NCBI GenBank assembly: GCA_028710485.1
Contig: JAQTTZ010000002.1
Coordinates: 1-64,000, forward strand
Origin: Bacteriovorax sp.
GTDB lineage: Bacteria; Bdellovibrionota; Bacteriovoracia; Bacteriovoracales; Bacteriovoracaceae
Direction: 5' to 3'
Length of the DNA: 64,000 nucleotides
How positions within the stretch are numbered: position 1 is the first letter of the stretch; each line of letters begins with the position of its first letter. Under the pieces are notes generated by a model. The model saw only the letters and a list, made by a program, of their open reading frames with translations, ran no database searches and had not been told where the DNA came from. The position numbers were made by a program, and so were the translations under genes. Below are positions 18,360-27,143 of this stretch, in pieces.

Positions 18360-18961
18360 GCAAATCCAACTAAATATTTTATATTATCGCGAGCTTTATT
18401 AAATTCAAAGGCCGGAAATAATGTTTTAACAGAACCTTTTAGGGAAAATCTCTCTGTTAATTTAATCTGTAATATAAAAGACCCAAAAACAGAATTATAT
18501 CTTTGCTTACTTTCTTTAAGGTTAAATTTGCGTTGAGTTAGGTTGGTCGTATCTTCGACAGTGATATCCCCCGAAGAAGTGACAAATTCTCTGGCATAAC
18601 CAGCGCTGATAATCGGGGTGATTCTCGCCCCTCTGCCGGCGAGCATTTGTTTTAGACCCAGTCCAAAGACATTAGTTTGCACTCTATTTTGTTGAGAAAT
18701 GACATCGGTGCCAGTGGCCACAGTATAGCGATCATTTTGAGAAGTCGTATCTCGAGTGCTGGAAACGTTTAAATCAAGAGCAGTAAGATCAAAAAGATAA
18801 CTTGAGATACCAACTGAATAATTTCTACTCACAACTGAGTTCTGTCTTTGGGCCCCATAGATTTGCTTATCATACCCGAAATCAAAATCGAATTCCAAAA
18901 CAGCAAATGCCTTTAAGGGCAAAATTAACATTATGATAAATAGAAATTTGTACGTTTTCAC
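18347..18961 (-). CDS. Small outer-membrane beta-barrel protein
   Basis: This 204-residue protein has a signal peptide (cleavage after KAFA, about residue 20) and then alternating beta-strand sequence (EFDFDFGYDKQIYG, NYSVGISSYLFDLTALDLNVSS) ending in the aromatic GFAWVF expected of an outer-membrane barrel C-terminus. Eight or so strands would fit the length. GTG 18961 was chosen because GAGG lies five bases upstream; a GTG two codons earlier sits inside that site. The gene overlaps the metallopeptidase lipoprotein by 13 bases. Function is unknown. Confidence 0.65.
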   Translation of the reverse strand: MKTYKFLFIIMLILPLKAFAVLEFDFDFGYDKQIYGAQRQNSVVSRNYSVGISSYLFDLTALDLNVSSTRDTTSQNDRYTVATGTDVISQQNRVQTNVFGLGLKQMLAGRGARITPIISAGYAREFVTSSGDITVEDTTNLTQRKFNLKESKQRYNSVFGSFILQIKLTERFSLKGSVKTLFPAFEFNKARDNIKYLVGFAWVF

Positions 18962-19013
18962 AGTCACCTCGACTTATAGTCTATTGTAGCAACTGAAAAA
19001 ATTAAAATTTGAG

Positions 19014-19034
19014 AGGGGGAATAAATTCCCCCCT
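19014..19034 (-). terminator. Probable terminator of miaB
   Basis: A G5/C5-type stem (AGGGGG with CCCCCT around a short A+T loop) lies about 40 bases past the miaB stop. Downstream on the minus strand is a T-rich stretch, but not an immediate T run. It separates miaB from the barrel/peptidase/gshB unit. Confidence 0.55.
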
Positions 19035-19071
19035 AAATTGATCTAATGAAGTCTTATAATAAAGATATAAT

Positions 19072-20532
19072 TTACTGAAATAATGAAGGAGCTTGTCGAC
19101 CGAGATCGGTTACCAGCTCTGCTTGGCAGGAAAGCGCAGTTGCCGATAAGATTTTTACATCTACCCAATGCCATTTATAATCTTGGTCCGCAGCTTCAGG
19201 CAAAAAGTGGACAATTCTGTTACAGTTTGTGCGACCTTTCCATTTTTTAACTCCGCCCATATTTCCATCGTTATCAACCAAGACTCGAAAAGTTTTTCCA
19301 ATCATGGCCTGGTGGATTTTATCTTGAATCTTTAACTGATGAGCTTGAATTTCACGAAGGCGCGCCCCTCGAACATCATCACTTAACGAATCTTCAAAAT
19401 TTGCAGCGCGGGTTTTATTTCTTTTTGAGTAAACATAAGAATAAATAAAATCGAACTGGGCCTTATCCAAAAGATCGAGGGTTGCTTGATGCTCCTCATC
19501 CGTTTCGTTTACAAATCCTGCAATAATATCTGTTGAAAGAACTATTTCCGGCTGGGCTGCACGAAGTTTTGCTAACAATCCAAGATAGTGCTCAGGTGTA
19601 TATTCTCTGTGCATTCTTTCTAAAACCGTTGCTGACCCCGATTGAACCGGTAAATGAAGGTGTTTTGATAATTTTTTAGACGATCCATGAACGGCAATCA
19701 ACTCATCGCTCACATCGTATGGATGAGACGTTGTGTATCTTATAATCTCGAGTCCATCAATTTTATCGAGCTCAGTAATTAACATCGCCAAAGACTCGCC
19801 ATTTTCTTTTCCGTAAGAATTTACGTTTTGGCCTAACAGAGTCACCTCTTGGATGCCTTGATACTTCACCAGCTTCGTCACGTCGGCCACTACTTCGTCC
19901 ATTAAACGCGATCTTTCTTTTCCGCGAGTGTAAGGAACAATACAGTAGGTGCAATACTTGTTGCAGCCTTTAATGATGTTTACGAAGGCCTGTGGCGAAT
20001 CGCCGCTGACTTTTGTTTCGATCGAAAAATTTTCACTTCGATCCCATGAATTGATGGTGAATTTTGAGTCGCCGGCATAAACTCGGAAAACCATATCGTT
20101 AATCGTATCGATAACATCAGTTCCAAATGCAAAATCCAGATGCTTGTATTTCGCAACGAGCTCACGGCCTTCTGTTTGGGCCACACATCCACCGATTCCC
20201 ACCACTAGACCGTTCTTTTTTTTCTTTGCGTGCTTTATTTCACCTAATTGTGAATAGAATTTATTATTTGCGAGGTCTCGAACCGCACATGTGTTGAATA
20301 GGACTAGATCTGCCTCTTCAAGTATTTCTGTTTTTTTGAAATTGAGATCTTGAAGATGAGCGGCAATACGATCTGAATCATGATAATTCATCTGACAGCC
20401 AAAAGTTTTCATCCAAACTTTGCGAGGTGGAAATTCAAGATCGCCCATGATGACTAATCTCTCTCCAGTTATCGGATCAATAATAGATTGTTCGCGAGGA
20501 CCATTGCCTCTAGTACCAAGACCTGTTGCCAT
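19072..20532 (-). CDS. miaB: tRNA-2-methylthio-N6-dimethylallyladenosine synthase MiaB
   Basis: This 486-residue radical-SAM methylthiotransferase adds the 2-methylthio group to i6A37 of tRNAs. In order it has an N-terminal UPF0004 domain (KVWMKTFGCQMNYHDSDR, about 38-55, with further cysteines at FNTCAVRD and GIGGCVAQ), the radical-SAM cluster motif CNKYCTYC (about 190-197) followed by IVPYTRGKE, and a C-terminal TRAM domain. The first 35 residues (including GLGTRGNGPREQ) are an extension not needed by the family. AGGGTAA precedes ATG 20532. A stem-loop with a T-rich flank lies downstream. Confidence 0.93.
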   Translation of the reverse strand: MATGLGTRGNGPREQSIIDPITGERLVIMGDLEFPPRKVWMKTFGCQMNYHDSDRIAAHLQDLNFKKTEILEEADLVLFNTCAVRDLANNKFYSQLGEIKHAKKKKNGLVVGIGGCVAQTEGRELVAKYKHLDFAFGTDVIDTINDMVFRVYAGDSKFTINSWDRSENFSIETKVSGDSPQAFVNIIKGCNKYCTYCIVPYTRGKERSRLMDEVVADVTKLVKYQGIQEVTLLGQNVNSYGKENGESLAMLITELDKIDGLEIIRYTTSHPYDVSDELIAVHGSSKKLSKHLHLPVQSGSATVLERMHREYTPEHYLGLLAKLRAAQPEIVLSTDIIAGFVNETDEEHQATLDLLDKAQFDFIYSYVYSKRNKTRAANFEDSLSDDVRGARLREIQAHQLKIQDKIHQAMIGKTFRVLVDNDGNMGGVKKWKGRTNCNRIVHFLPEAADQDYKWHWVDVKILSATALSCQAELVTDLGRQAPSLFQ

Positions 20533-20680
20533 AAGATTACCCTGTTAAAAAAGCCTTAAAGCTGAACGTTTATAATGTTCGGGGAACTTAACAGCTTGTG
20601 TGTAGGAAGTAAATCAAAGAGAAAGCAAGTTGGGATACATTGGTGATATAAAAGGGATTTTTAGCTCGACAGAAATAAAA

Positions 20681-20700
20681 AAGGGACCCGAAGGTCCCTT
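20681..20700. terminator. Rho-independent terminator
   Basis: A perfect eight-base-pair stem (AAGGGACC / GGTCCCTT) with CGAA loop is flanked by A and T runs on both sides, so it can act in either direction. It lies 24 bases after the stop of the 56-residue histone-like gene on the minus strand. Confidence 0.85.
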
Positions 20701-20724
20701 TTTTAACTAGTGCACTTAAAAAAA

Positions 20725-20895
20725 TTAAGCTTTAGCAGCAGCTTTAGGAGCAGCTTTTTTAGCTACTTTTTTTGTAGCTTTTTTAGCTACTTTTTTTGTA
20801 GCTTTTTTATCTACTTTTTTCGTAGCTTTTTTAGCTACTTTCTTTGCTACTTTCTTAGTAGCTACTTTCTTCTTTGTTGCTTTCTTAACAGCCAT
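20725..20895 (-). CDS. Histone H1-like Lys/Ala-rich small DNA-binding protein
   Basis: This 56-residue gene opens MAVKKATKKK and is built almost only of Lys, Ala, Val and Thr in repeats of the form KKVAKKATKKVAKKA, ending APKAAAKA. It resembles the H1/Hc1-like C-terminal tails used by bacteria to condense DNA. The single acidic residue is D29. GGAGGG sits five bases before ATG 20895 and a strong terminator follows, so it is a compact stand-alone unit. An A+T stem-loop (20913-20935) lies in the leader. The codon pattern is repetitive, which makes the antisense strand look like an ORF. Role (nucleoid compaction, perhaps in a non-growing phase) is inference. Confidence 0.85.
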   Translation of the reverse strand: MAVKKATKKKVATKKVAKKVAKKATKKVDKKATKKVAKKATKKVAKKAAPKAAAKA

Positions 20896-21215
20896 AAAAC
20901 CCTCCAGAAGTTTTTATTCTTTTACTAAGAATAAACATTTTTTTATTTTCGTGCAAACAAAAAGTAACATGTATGTTTTATTTTTCGTATTTTTTTTTTA
21001 TTCCTTTAGTTTTTTTTTTCATTATATCGCGCCCTCAGCACTTTTAAGACCAAGCTCGCACTCTCAATGAATCGATGAAATGCTTTATTCATCGATGTTT
21101 CAGTCGTTTTCCACAAGTCGAAAAATAAAAAAATATTTTTTGTAATGAGAACATGAGGAGCTACTATGAAGCTCCTCATATGACGAAATAATTTATTCTG
21201 GAGGTAAAAAAATGC
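20896..21215. other. Intergenic region upstream of the histone-like gene
   Basis: This 320-base gap between clpA and the histone-like gene contains the latter's promoter and leader. A perfect nine-base stem (TTTATTCTT/AAGAATAAA, 20913-20935) lies just before the ribosome site, with long T/A runs at 20937-21020. A separate stem-loop at 21153-21179 belongs to the clpA end. No other gene was seen. Confidence 0.6.
21153..21179 (-). terminator. Stem-loop after clpA
   Basis: A perfect ten-base-pair stem (ATGAGGAGCT / AGCTCCTCAT) with seven-base loop lies 36 bases after the clpA stop. There is no immediate T run, although T-rich sequence follows within 20 bases. It could be a terminator or a 3' protective structure. 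Confidence 0.5.
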
Positions 21216-23564
21216 CTAATTTGGGAAATTAAAGACGATTTTTTGGTGAATATCATCAAACGAGACCACAACAACGCCGCCTTTTTCGAGTTTTCCGAAA
21301 AGAATTTCATGCGAAAGTGGCTTCTTGATCTCAGTATCGATGATTCGAGCGAGTGGTCTTGCCCCCATTTGAGGATCAAAGCCAATTTTTGCAAGATGAA
21401 GACGTGCCGATTCATCGATTTTAAGCTCAACATTCTTTTCAGCAAGTTTAGTTTCAAGTTGAATGAGGAATTTATCGACGATTTTTAAGATTTGATCTGA
21501 TCCAAGCTTGTTGAAATGAACAATCGCATCCAATCTATTTCTGAATTCAGGTGAAAAGAACTCTTTGATCCTTTGTTCACGCTTAAATGATTGTGCATTG
21601 GCCTCTTTATTAATTCCAATCGAGCCACCTTCCATTTCTTTAGCACCAGCATTCGATGTCATAATAATGACGACATTTCTAAAATCAGTTGCACGTCCAT
21701 GTGAATCAGTAAGAGTTCCATGATCCATAATCTGCAATAAAATATTAAAGATATCTGGATGGGCCTTCTCGATCTCATCTAATAATAAAACAGCATGGGG
21801 GTACTTCTTCATCACATCTGTTAAAATACCCCCGCTTTCATGACCTACATACCCTGGAGGAGCACCAATCAGCTTGGCAACAGAATGTTTTTCCATGTAC
21901 TCCGACATATCGAAACGCTCGAGATGAACACCCATTTCACGAGCTAATTGACGAGCGAGTTCAGTTTTTCCGACACCGGTGGGACCTGTAAAAAGAAAAG
22001 ACCCGATTGGTTTTTGTTCGTGTCCAAGGCCTGATCTAGAAAGCAAAATAGCATCAGCAACCAAATCGACAGCTTGATCCTGGCCGAAAATCATCAGCCG
22101 TAAATTAGATTTAAGGCTTCTAAGTTTTTCTCTTTCGTCGCCGGCCACCGACATTTTGGGAATCTTGGCCATCGCTGCGACAATCGTTTCAATATCTTTT
22201 TTGCTCACATTTATATGGCGTTTAGATTCGGGCATAATTCGGATCATTGCCCCAACTTCATCCATGACATCAATTGATTTATCGGGATTTTTTCTATCAG
22301 TAATATGTTTATGGGCTAAATCAACGATCAATCTTATAATTGAGTTGGAATATTTAACATTATGATGCTCTTCAAACTTTGGCTTCAGACCTAGGAGAAT
22401 TTTATAAGTGTCATCTATCGACGGTTCGTTGACATCGACTTTTTGCATGCGGCGATTGAAAGCTGAATCCTTCTCAATAAATTTTCGATACTCTTCATAA
22501 GTAGTGCTGCCGATGCAACGAAGACGTCCTGAACTAAGGGCCGGCTTTAAAAGATTAGAGGCATCCATGGATCCTCCGCTGGTTGCTCCTGCTCCCATAA
22601 TGGTATGAATCTCATCTATAAAAAGGATGGCCTCACCCTTCCCTTCATCTTTGAAGGACATAAGTTCGTTCATTACATTTTTTAGTCGTTGTTCGAAATC
22701 TCCACGGTATTTTGTGCCGGCAAGAAGGCTTGCTAAATCCAGACTAAATATTGTTGCGTTTTTTAACAGATCAGGAACTTGACCTTTAACGATGAGGTAG
22801 GCCAGACCTTCAGCAATGGCAGTTTTTCCAACGCCTGCCTCACCTACTAATAGTGGATTATTTTTCCTCCTGCGACTTAAAATCTGAGCGACCCGTTCGA
22901 TTTCTTCCGTTCGTCCGATGATGGGATCGATGCGATTTTTTTCCACTTCAAGATTTAGGTTTAAACAATATTCTTCTAGTGCACTTTGTTTTGCCTGAGG
23001 CCTTTCGCCGCTCAACTCTGCTCGAATTTCATCGTTAATGGAAGCATCACTATTAACGGGTTTATCAATTCCATGGGCGATGAGTTTAACCACATCAAAC
23101 TTTTCTATTCCATGAGCAGCTAAAAGATAGTTCACAAAACTTTCTTGTTCGCTAAAGAGCGCGATTAGAAGATTGACTCCTAAAATATCTTTTTTCCCAG
23201 ATGATTGAACATGAATAGCGGCCCTTTGAATGACTCGCTGAAGTCCTTCAGAAATTTCAGGCTGGTAAGTTATGCCATTAGCGCGAGCGAGTTCTCGCAA
23301 CTCTAGATCTTCGAACTGTTCTTCAGACAGCTCTTTTATTTCTGAAAGCGAAAGTATGCTGAAATTGGATTTATCTTCTAAAAACTTATTTAATTCAACT
23401 TCGAGCTGGACTAAATCTGCCCCACAATGCTCCAGAATACTTCTTACCTCTGGATCAGTTAACATTGCAAAAAAGAGAATTTCTAGAGTGAGATATTCAT
23501 GTTGGAGCTGATTTGCTTTAACGATGGCGGCATTGATGATGAGATCTAAGCGTTTACTTTGCAT
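21216..23564 (-). CDS. clpA: ATP-dependent Clp protease ATP-binding subunit ClpA
   Basis: This 782-residue AAA+ unfoldase feeds substrates to ClpP. It has an N-terminal Clp-N repeat domain (about 1-145), a first AAA module with GEAGVGKT (about 241-248) and LFIDEIHTIMGAG, and a second module with TGPTGVGKTELAR (about 525-537) and LLLDEIEKAHPDI. The length is slightly above E. coli ClpA. Its position 29 bases after clpS is the classical clpS-clpA pair. The ClpP-docking loop (IG[LF] type) is not obvious to me by eye. clpP is not in the window. Confidence 0.93.
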   Translation of the reverse strand: MQSKRLDLIINAAIVKANQLQHEYLTLEILFFAMLTDPEVRSILEHCGADLVQLEVELNKFLEDKSNFSILSLSEIKELSEEQFEDLELRELARANGITYQPEISEGLQRVIQRAAIHVQSSGKKDILGVNLLIALFSEQESFVNYLLAAHGIEKFDVVKLIAHGIDKPVNSDASINDEIRAELSGERPQAKQSALEEYCLNLNLEVEKNRIDPIIGRTEEIERVAQILSRRRKNNPLLVGEAGVGKTAIAEGLAYLIVKGQVPDLLKNATIFSLDLASLLAGTKYRGDFEQRLKNVMNELMSFKDEGKGEAILFIDEIHTIMGAGATSGGSMDASNLLKPALSSGRLRCIGSTTYEEYRKFIEKDSAFNRRMQKVDVNEPSIDDTYKILLGLKPKFEEHHNVKYSNSIIRLIVDLAHKHITDRKNPDKSIDVMDEVGAMIRIMPESKRHINVSKKDIETIVAAMAKIPKMSVAGDEREKLRSLKSNLRLMIFGQDQAVDLVADAILLSRSGLGHEQKPIGSFLFTGPTGVGKTELARQLAREMGVHLERFDMSEYMEKHSVAKLIGAPPGYVGHESGGILTDVMKKYPHAVLLLDEIEKAHPDIFNILLQIMDHGTLTDSHGRATDFRNVVIIMTSNAGAKEMEGGSIGINKEANAQSFKREQRIKEFFSPEFRNRLDAIVHFNKLGSDQILKIVDKFLIQLETKLAEKNVELKIDESARLHLAKIGFDPQMGARPLARIIDTEIKKPLSHEILFGKLEKGGVVVVSFDDIHQKIVFNFPN

Positions 23565-23593
23565 CTAACTACTCACTGTAATATTAAAATTAT

Positions 23594-23935
23594 TTATTCA
23601 GGTTCAATGGAGCACATCAGGGGATGGGCATGTTCACGGGCGAGTCTTTCAACTTTTTTTGACTTACTTTCAGCGATCTCAAAAGTATAAATTCCACAAA
23701 GGCCAATTCCGGTGCGATGGACTTCCATCATGATCTTTTCGGCTTCTTCGATAGTCTTATGGAAAACGCCTTGAAGGATAAAAATCACGAACTCCATAGT
23801 GGTATAGTCATCATTGTGAAGTAAAACTTTATATTTTTTAGGCAATTCGACTTTGTTTTTAATTACGGTGGAGGTCCCACCTTCTTCTTCATCATCATCA
23901 TTATCAGGCCGATTGTTGTCTTGATTTATCATCAT
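23594..23935 (-). CDS. clpS: ClpS adaptor protein
   Basis: This 113-residue protein has an acidic, flexible N-terminus (about 1-30, DNDDDEEEGG) and the ClpS core: YKVLLHNDDYTTMEFVIFIL (about 35-54) with the NDDYT motif that binds N-degron residues, then HKTIEEAEKIMMEVHRTG and LAREHAHPL. It delivers N-end-rule substrates to ClpA. The start may be either of two consecutive ATG codons; the ribosome site is weak. It is followed directly by clpA. Confidence 0.93.
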   Translation of the reverse strand: MMINQDNNRPDNDDDEEEGGTSTVIKNKVELPKKYKVLLHNDDYTTMEFVIFILQGVFHKTIEEAEKIMMEVHRTGIGLCGIYTFEIAESKSKKVERLAREHAHPLMCSIEPE

Positions 23936-24086
23936 TTAATTATCACTCTTTTTTAATTAAAGAAGCAAGAGTTCTGTGATGGCCGGCGAAGTGGAAACCT
24001 GATATTTGATTCATTGAATTACAATAAATCCAATATTTTATAATAGTATGCTAAGATGTAGGTATAACAATTAGGGAGACTAATTA

Positions 24087-24488
24087 ATGATTCCAGATAA
24101 AAAAAAGCAATTGCGCGGTGACGTTCTTATTATCGACGATGATGCTTCGATATGTGAAATTTTAAAAGGCTATTGTGAAAAAATGGGATGTTTTCGCAAT
24201 ATTTTAATTGCACACGATGGCTCGATGGCCTCAAGTAAATTGCGCAATCAAAAATTTGCTTTAATCCTGCTCGATTTAAAAATGCCGAAAAAAAGTGGAT
24301 TGGATCTATTAAGAGAATTGGATGATAAATCGTTAAATTCAAAAAAAAGCATAGTCGTTATTTCAGGAACATTCGATAAAACAGCAGTGGAAAAAATTAT
24401 CGCGACTGGAATAAAGTCTTTTCTACCAAAGCCATTCACCGAAGCCGATTTTCAAGAAAAAATTCTAAAATTACTTACTATAAAATAA
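24087..24488 (+). CDS. Single-domain response regulator (CheY-like)
   Basis: This 133-residue stand-alone receiver domain has the acidic pocket IIDDDAS (about 15-21), the phospho-acceptor aspartate in LILLDLKMPKKSG (about 59-71), the threonine/serine position in VVISGT (about 89-94) and lysine-proline LPKPF (about 113-117). There is no output domain, so it would act by protein contact. GGGAGA precedes ATG 24087. A bidirectional terminator follows. No kinase is adjacent; the altered kinase-like protein at 11.9-13.3 kb is too distant to pair by position. Confidence 0.9.
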   Translation: MIPDKKKQLRGDVLIIDDDASICEILKGYCEKMGCFRNILIAHDGSMASSKLRNQKFALILLDLKMPKKSGLDLLRELDDKSLNSKKSIVVISGTFDKTAVEKIIATGIKSFLPKPFTEADFQEKILKLLTIK

Positions 24489-24514
24489 AAAGGCCGAAAG
24501 ATTTCAGCCTTTTT
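24487..24514. terminator. Bidirectional terminator between receiver gene and hpf
   Basis: The stem AAAAAGGC-c-GAA / TTC-a-GCCTTTTT has one mismatch and ends in a T run on either strand. It lies between the convergent response-regulator and hpf genes. Confidence 0.75.
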
Positions 24515-24531
24515 ACAATTATTCTAAAAAA

Positions 24532-24894
24532 TTAAGCGACATCTTCCTCATCATGATCCATCCAGGCATCAGCTGGATCTAAAATGATAATTTCAGATTG
24601 TTCTCTGTGAATTTTATTAAATTTGTCCTTTTTCTTGAAAGCTTGTTTTTCGATTTTATCAACGGCCATATCAATACTATGGTAAAGATTTTCTGACCAT
24701 GCCTTCGCATGATATTCGCAGTTTGGAGCGTGGTAATAAATTTCAGCGAAGTGCTCTCCATTTTTTACATAGCACGACCATTTAATCGTTCCTTTGTCCT
24801 GAAAAAACTTTGACAGTTTTTCTGTCGTTTCTTTAATTTTTTGGTCAAGCGCGGGAGTGTGTTCTAAATGCAAAAAGGAAGTTGTAATTTTCAT
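24532..24894 (-). CDS. hpf: Ribosome hibernation promoting factor (short HPF/RaiA)
   Basis: This 120-residue protein shows the HPF/RaiA fold (MKITTSFLHLEHTPALDQKI at 1-20; HFAEIYYHAPNCEYHAKAWSEN at about 48-69; YHSIDMAVDKIEKQAFKKKDK at about 71-91). It lacks the C-terminal dimerisation domain of long HPF, so it is the short form. It binds idle ribosomes in stationary phase. AGAAGGG precedes ATG 24894. Position directly after rpoN is the standard proteobacterial arrangement. Confidence 0.9.
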   Translation of the reverse strand: MKITTSFLHLEHTPALDQKIKETTEKLSKFFQDKGTIKWSCYVKNGEHFAEIYYHAPNCEYHAKAWSENLYHSIDMAVDKIEKQAFKKKDKFNKIHREQSEIIILDPADAWMDHDEEDVA

Positions 24895-24919
24895 AAAATG
24901 CCCTTCTGGATATGCGGTC

Positions 24920-26365
24920 CTAGTTTTTTTCTTTTCGTTTCGATGAAGGCATAATACCTAACATTTCACGATACTTTGTAACTGTTCTTCGTGCTACCGT
25001 GAGATTTTCTTTAGCTAAAATCTCAACCACTTTTTGATCTGATAATGGTTTCAGTGGGTTTTCAGCTTCAAAAATAGCTTTGATTTTCATTTTTAAAACT
25101 TCACTGGCAATATCTGCTCCTCCGTCCTTTCCTCCTATACCTGTGTTAAAGAAATATTTTAATTCAAATGTTCCTAATGGAGTATGCATATACTTATTGG
25201 TTGTCACTCTCGAAACTGTCGACTCATGCATTCCAATATCGTTGGCCACATCTTTCAAAACCATTGGCTTTAAAAGTTTTGGACCTTTTTTGAAAAAATC
25301 TTGCTGCTTGGCTACGATTGCTTTAGCAACTTTTTCAATCGTTTTCTGTCTATTTTGTATCGATTTAATTAACCATTCTGCGGATCTTAATTTTTCTTTA
25401 ACAAACTCAGAGGCTTCATCGGTTTTATGACCGGCCCCTCTTTTGATCATTTCCTGATAGAGTTTAGAAATTTTTAAGCGCGGGATCCCCTCGTCATTTA
25501 CCTGCACAACGAACTCTCCACTAACTTCAACCACGAAAATATCTGGCAAGATATAATGTGTCTCAGGCGTGGCAATTAATCGCCCTGGCTTGGGATGAAA
25601 ATTCTGTAATAATAGTGCCGTTTTCTTCACTTGCTCTGAAGTGACACCTAAAGTTTTTGAAATTTTTTCGTAATTTTTACTCTGTAAATCTTCCAGGTGA
25701 TCGCGGATAATTTTTTCTAGAAGAGGAGATCTCTCTTCTGCTATTCGCGCTTGGGCCAATAGGCATTCTTGTAAATTAATCGATCCGCAACCAACGGGAT
25801 CAAGTCTCTGAATCACCTCAAGAATATCAAAAGCATCGGAGCGTTTTAATCCTGATTCGGCAATCAAGTCCTCAAAATTAGCATCGAGGTAACCATCATC
25901 GTTAATATTTCCAATGATCAAATGAGCTAGTTTCCATTCGTCATCACTGAGGACTTCCATTTTTAATTGCCATTCTAAATGCTCGGCAAGAGTCATGGAT
26001 TTAGAAACAATATTTTCGTAACCAGGCATTTCATCTGAATCTGATGCTGGGCTTGCCATATTGGGCGTGGATGAATTTGTACTGAATGAATCGGCGTAAG
26101 AATCCCAATCGAAATCGTCTTTGTCTTTCATCAGCGGAGCTTCAGAAAAATCTTCTGTTGTGGCTTCACGGACGTCATCGCCAGGTGTTTCGCTGTCATT
26201 TTCTCCTCCCACCTCTTCGAGCATAGGATTTTCAACCATTTCTTCAGCGATAACATTAGTCATCTCTAAATGGGTAAGTGTAAGAAGCTTAATCGCTTGT
26301 TGCAATTGTGGAGTCATTGCAAGATTCTGCGTTTGTCTTAAGCCTTGGGACATTTTTACGGCCAT
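24920..26365 (-). CDS. rpoN: RNA polymerase sigma-54 factor RpoN
   Basis: This 481-residue protein has an N-terminal Q/L-rich activator-interaction region (GLRQTQNLAMTPQLQQAIKLL, about 7-27), an acidic linker, a core-binding domain (about 120-300) and the C-terminal DNA-binding part: helix-turn-helix MHESTVSRVTTNKYM and RpoN box ARRTVTKYREMLGI (about 459-472). It directs polymerase to -24/-12 promoters and requires enhancer-binding ATPases, none of which is in this window. It is part of the lptC/A-lptB-rpoN-hpf operon. Confidence 0.95.
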   Translation of the reverse strand: MAVKMSQGLRQTQNLAMTPQLQQAIKLLTLTHLEMTNVIAEEMVENPMLEEVGGENDSETPGDDVREATTEDFSEAPLMKDKDDFDWDSYADSFSTNSSTPNMASPASDSDEMPGYENIVSKSMTLAEHLEWQLKMEVLSDDEWKLAHLIIGNINDDGYLDANFEDLIAESGLKRSDAFDILEVIQRLDPVGCGSINLQECLLAQARIAEERSPLLEKIIRDHLEDLQSKNYEKISKTLGVTSEQVKKTALLLQNFHPKPGRLIATPETHYILPDIFVVEVSGEFVVQVNDEGIPRLKISKLYQEMIKRGAGHKTDEASEFVKEKLRSAEWLIKSIQNRQKTIEKVAKAIVAKQQDFFKKGPKLLKPMVLKDVANDIGMHESTVSRVTTNKYMHTPLGTFELKYFFNTGIGGKDGGADIASEVLKMKIKAIFEAENPLKPLSDQKVVEILAKENLTVARRTVTKYREMLGIMPSSKRKEKN

Positions 26366-26395
26366 AGTCTTTACCTTGTGCCTTTGCTTTTCGAA

Positions 26396-27124
26396 TTACA
26401 TCCTGAATTCTTCTCCTAAGTAGAACTTCCTTGCTCTCTCGTCGTTAATTAATTCTGCTGGCTTTCCACTCACGAGTAATTCACCGCTGTTCATAATATA
26501 AGCCCGGTCGACAATTCCTAATGTCTCTCGAACATTGTGATCAGTGATGAGCACTCCGATATTTCTAGTCTTCAATCCTTGTATCAATGATTGAATATCT
26601 GCCACCGCTAGTGGATCAACTCCGGCAAACGGTTCATCTAATAAAACAAATTTTGGCTCTAATGCCAGAGCTCTTGCTATCTCTACTCGCCGTCTCTCTC
26701 CACCTGAAAGGGCCGAACCTTTAGAGCGTCTAACATGATCCAATTTAAAATCATGAATCAGAGTCTCCATCAATTCCAATCTTTCACGGCGAGACAAATT
26801 TCTATTTTCCAAAACGGCCATGATATTTTCTTCAATAGTCAGATCGCGAAATACAGAAGCTTCCTGAGGAAGATAACCAATGCCGTTTAAAGCACGCTTG
26901 TGAATTGGCTCTTCTGTTATGTCTTTGCCATTCAAAGTTATTTTTCCCTCGTCGGCCTTTACCAACCCCACCATCATATAAAAGCAGGTCGTTTTCCCAG
27001 CTCCGTTGGGTCCTAGCAGACCTACAATTTCACCTTGGCTGACAGCAATATTTACATCTTTAACAACGGTTCTTCCGCCGTATGTTTTCTTCAAATTAAA
27101 AGCTTCTAGCTTTATGTGTTCCAT
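26396..27124 (-). CDS. lptB: Lipopolysaccharide export ATPase LptB
   Basis: This 242-residue ABC ATPase of the Lpt system powers extraction of LPS from the inner membrane. It has Walker [10 protein letters not shown] (about 38-46), Q-loop [11 protein letters not shown] signature [15 protein letters not shown] (about 138-152), Walker [14 protein letters not shown] (about 159-171) and the H-loop in LITDHNV. The sequence is highly typical of LptB. It lies 19 bases after the LptC/LptA-like gene and 30 bases before rpoN. Confidence 0.95.
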   Translation of the reverse strand: MEHIKLEAFNLKKTYGGRTVVKDVNIAVSQGEIVGLLGPNGAGKTTCFYMMVGLVKADEGKITLNGKDITEEPIHKRALNGIGYLPQEASVFRDLTIEENIMAVLENRNLSRRERLELMETLIHDFKLDHVRRSKGSALSGGERRRVEIARALALEPKFVLLDEPFAGVDPLAVADIQSLIQGLKTRNIGVLITDHNVRETLGIVDRAYIMNSGELLVSGKPAELINDERARKFYLGEEFRM

Positions 27125-27143
27125 TACTTTGACTTCCCTATCC

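Noticed and set aside
20745-20880. Regularly repeated units resembling a CRISPR or satellite array
   Set aside because: The repeats are in-frame codon repeats of the KKVAKKAT motif with no spacers.
20710-20928. Ser/Phe/Tyr-rich ORF on the plus strand
   Set aside because: It is the antisense shadow of the Lys/Ala histone-like gene on the minus strand, which has the ribosome site and terminator.
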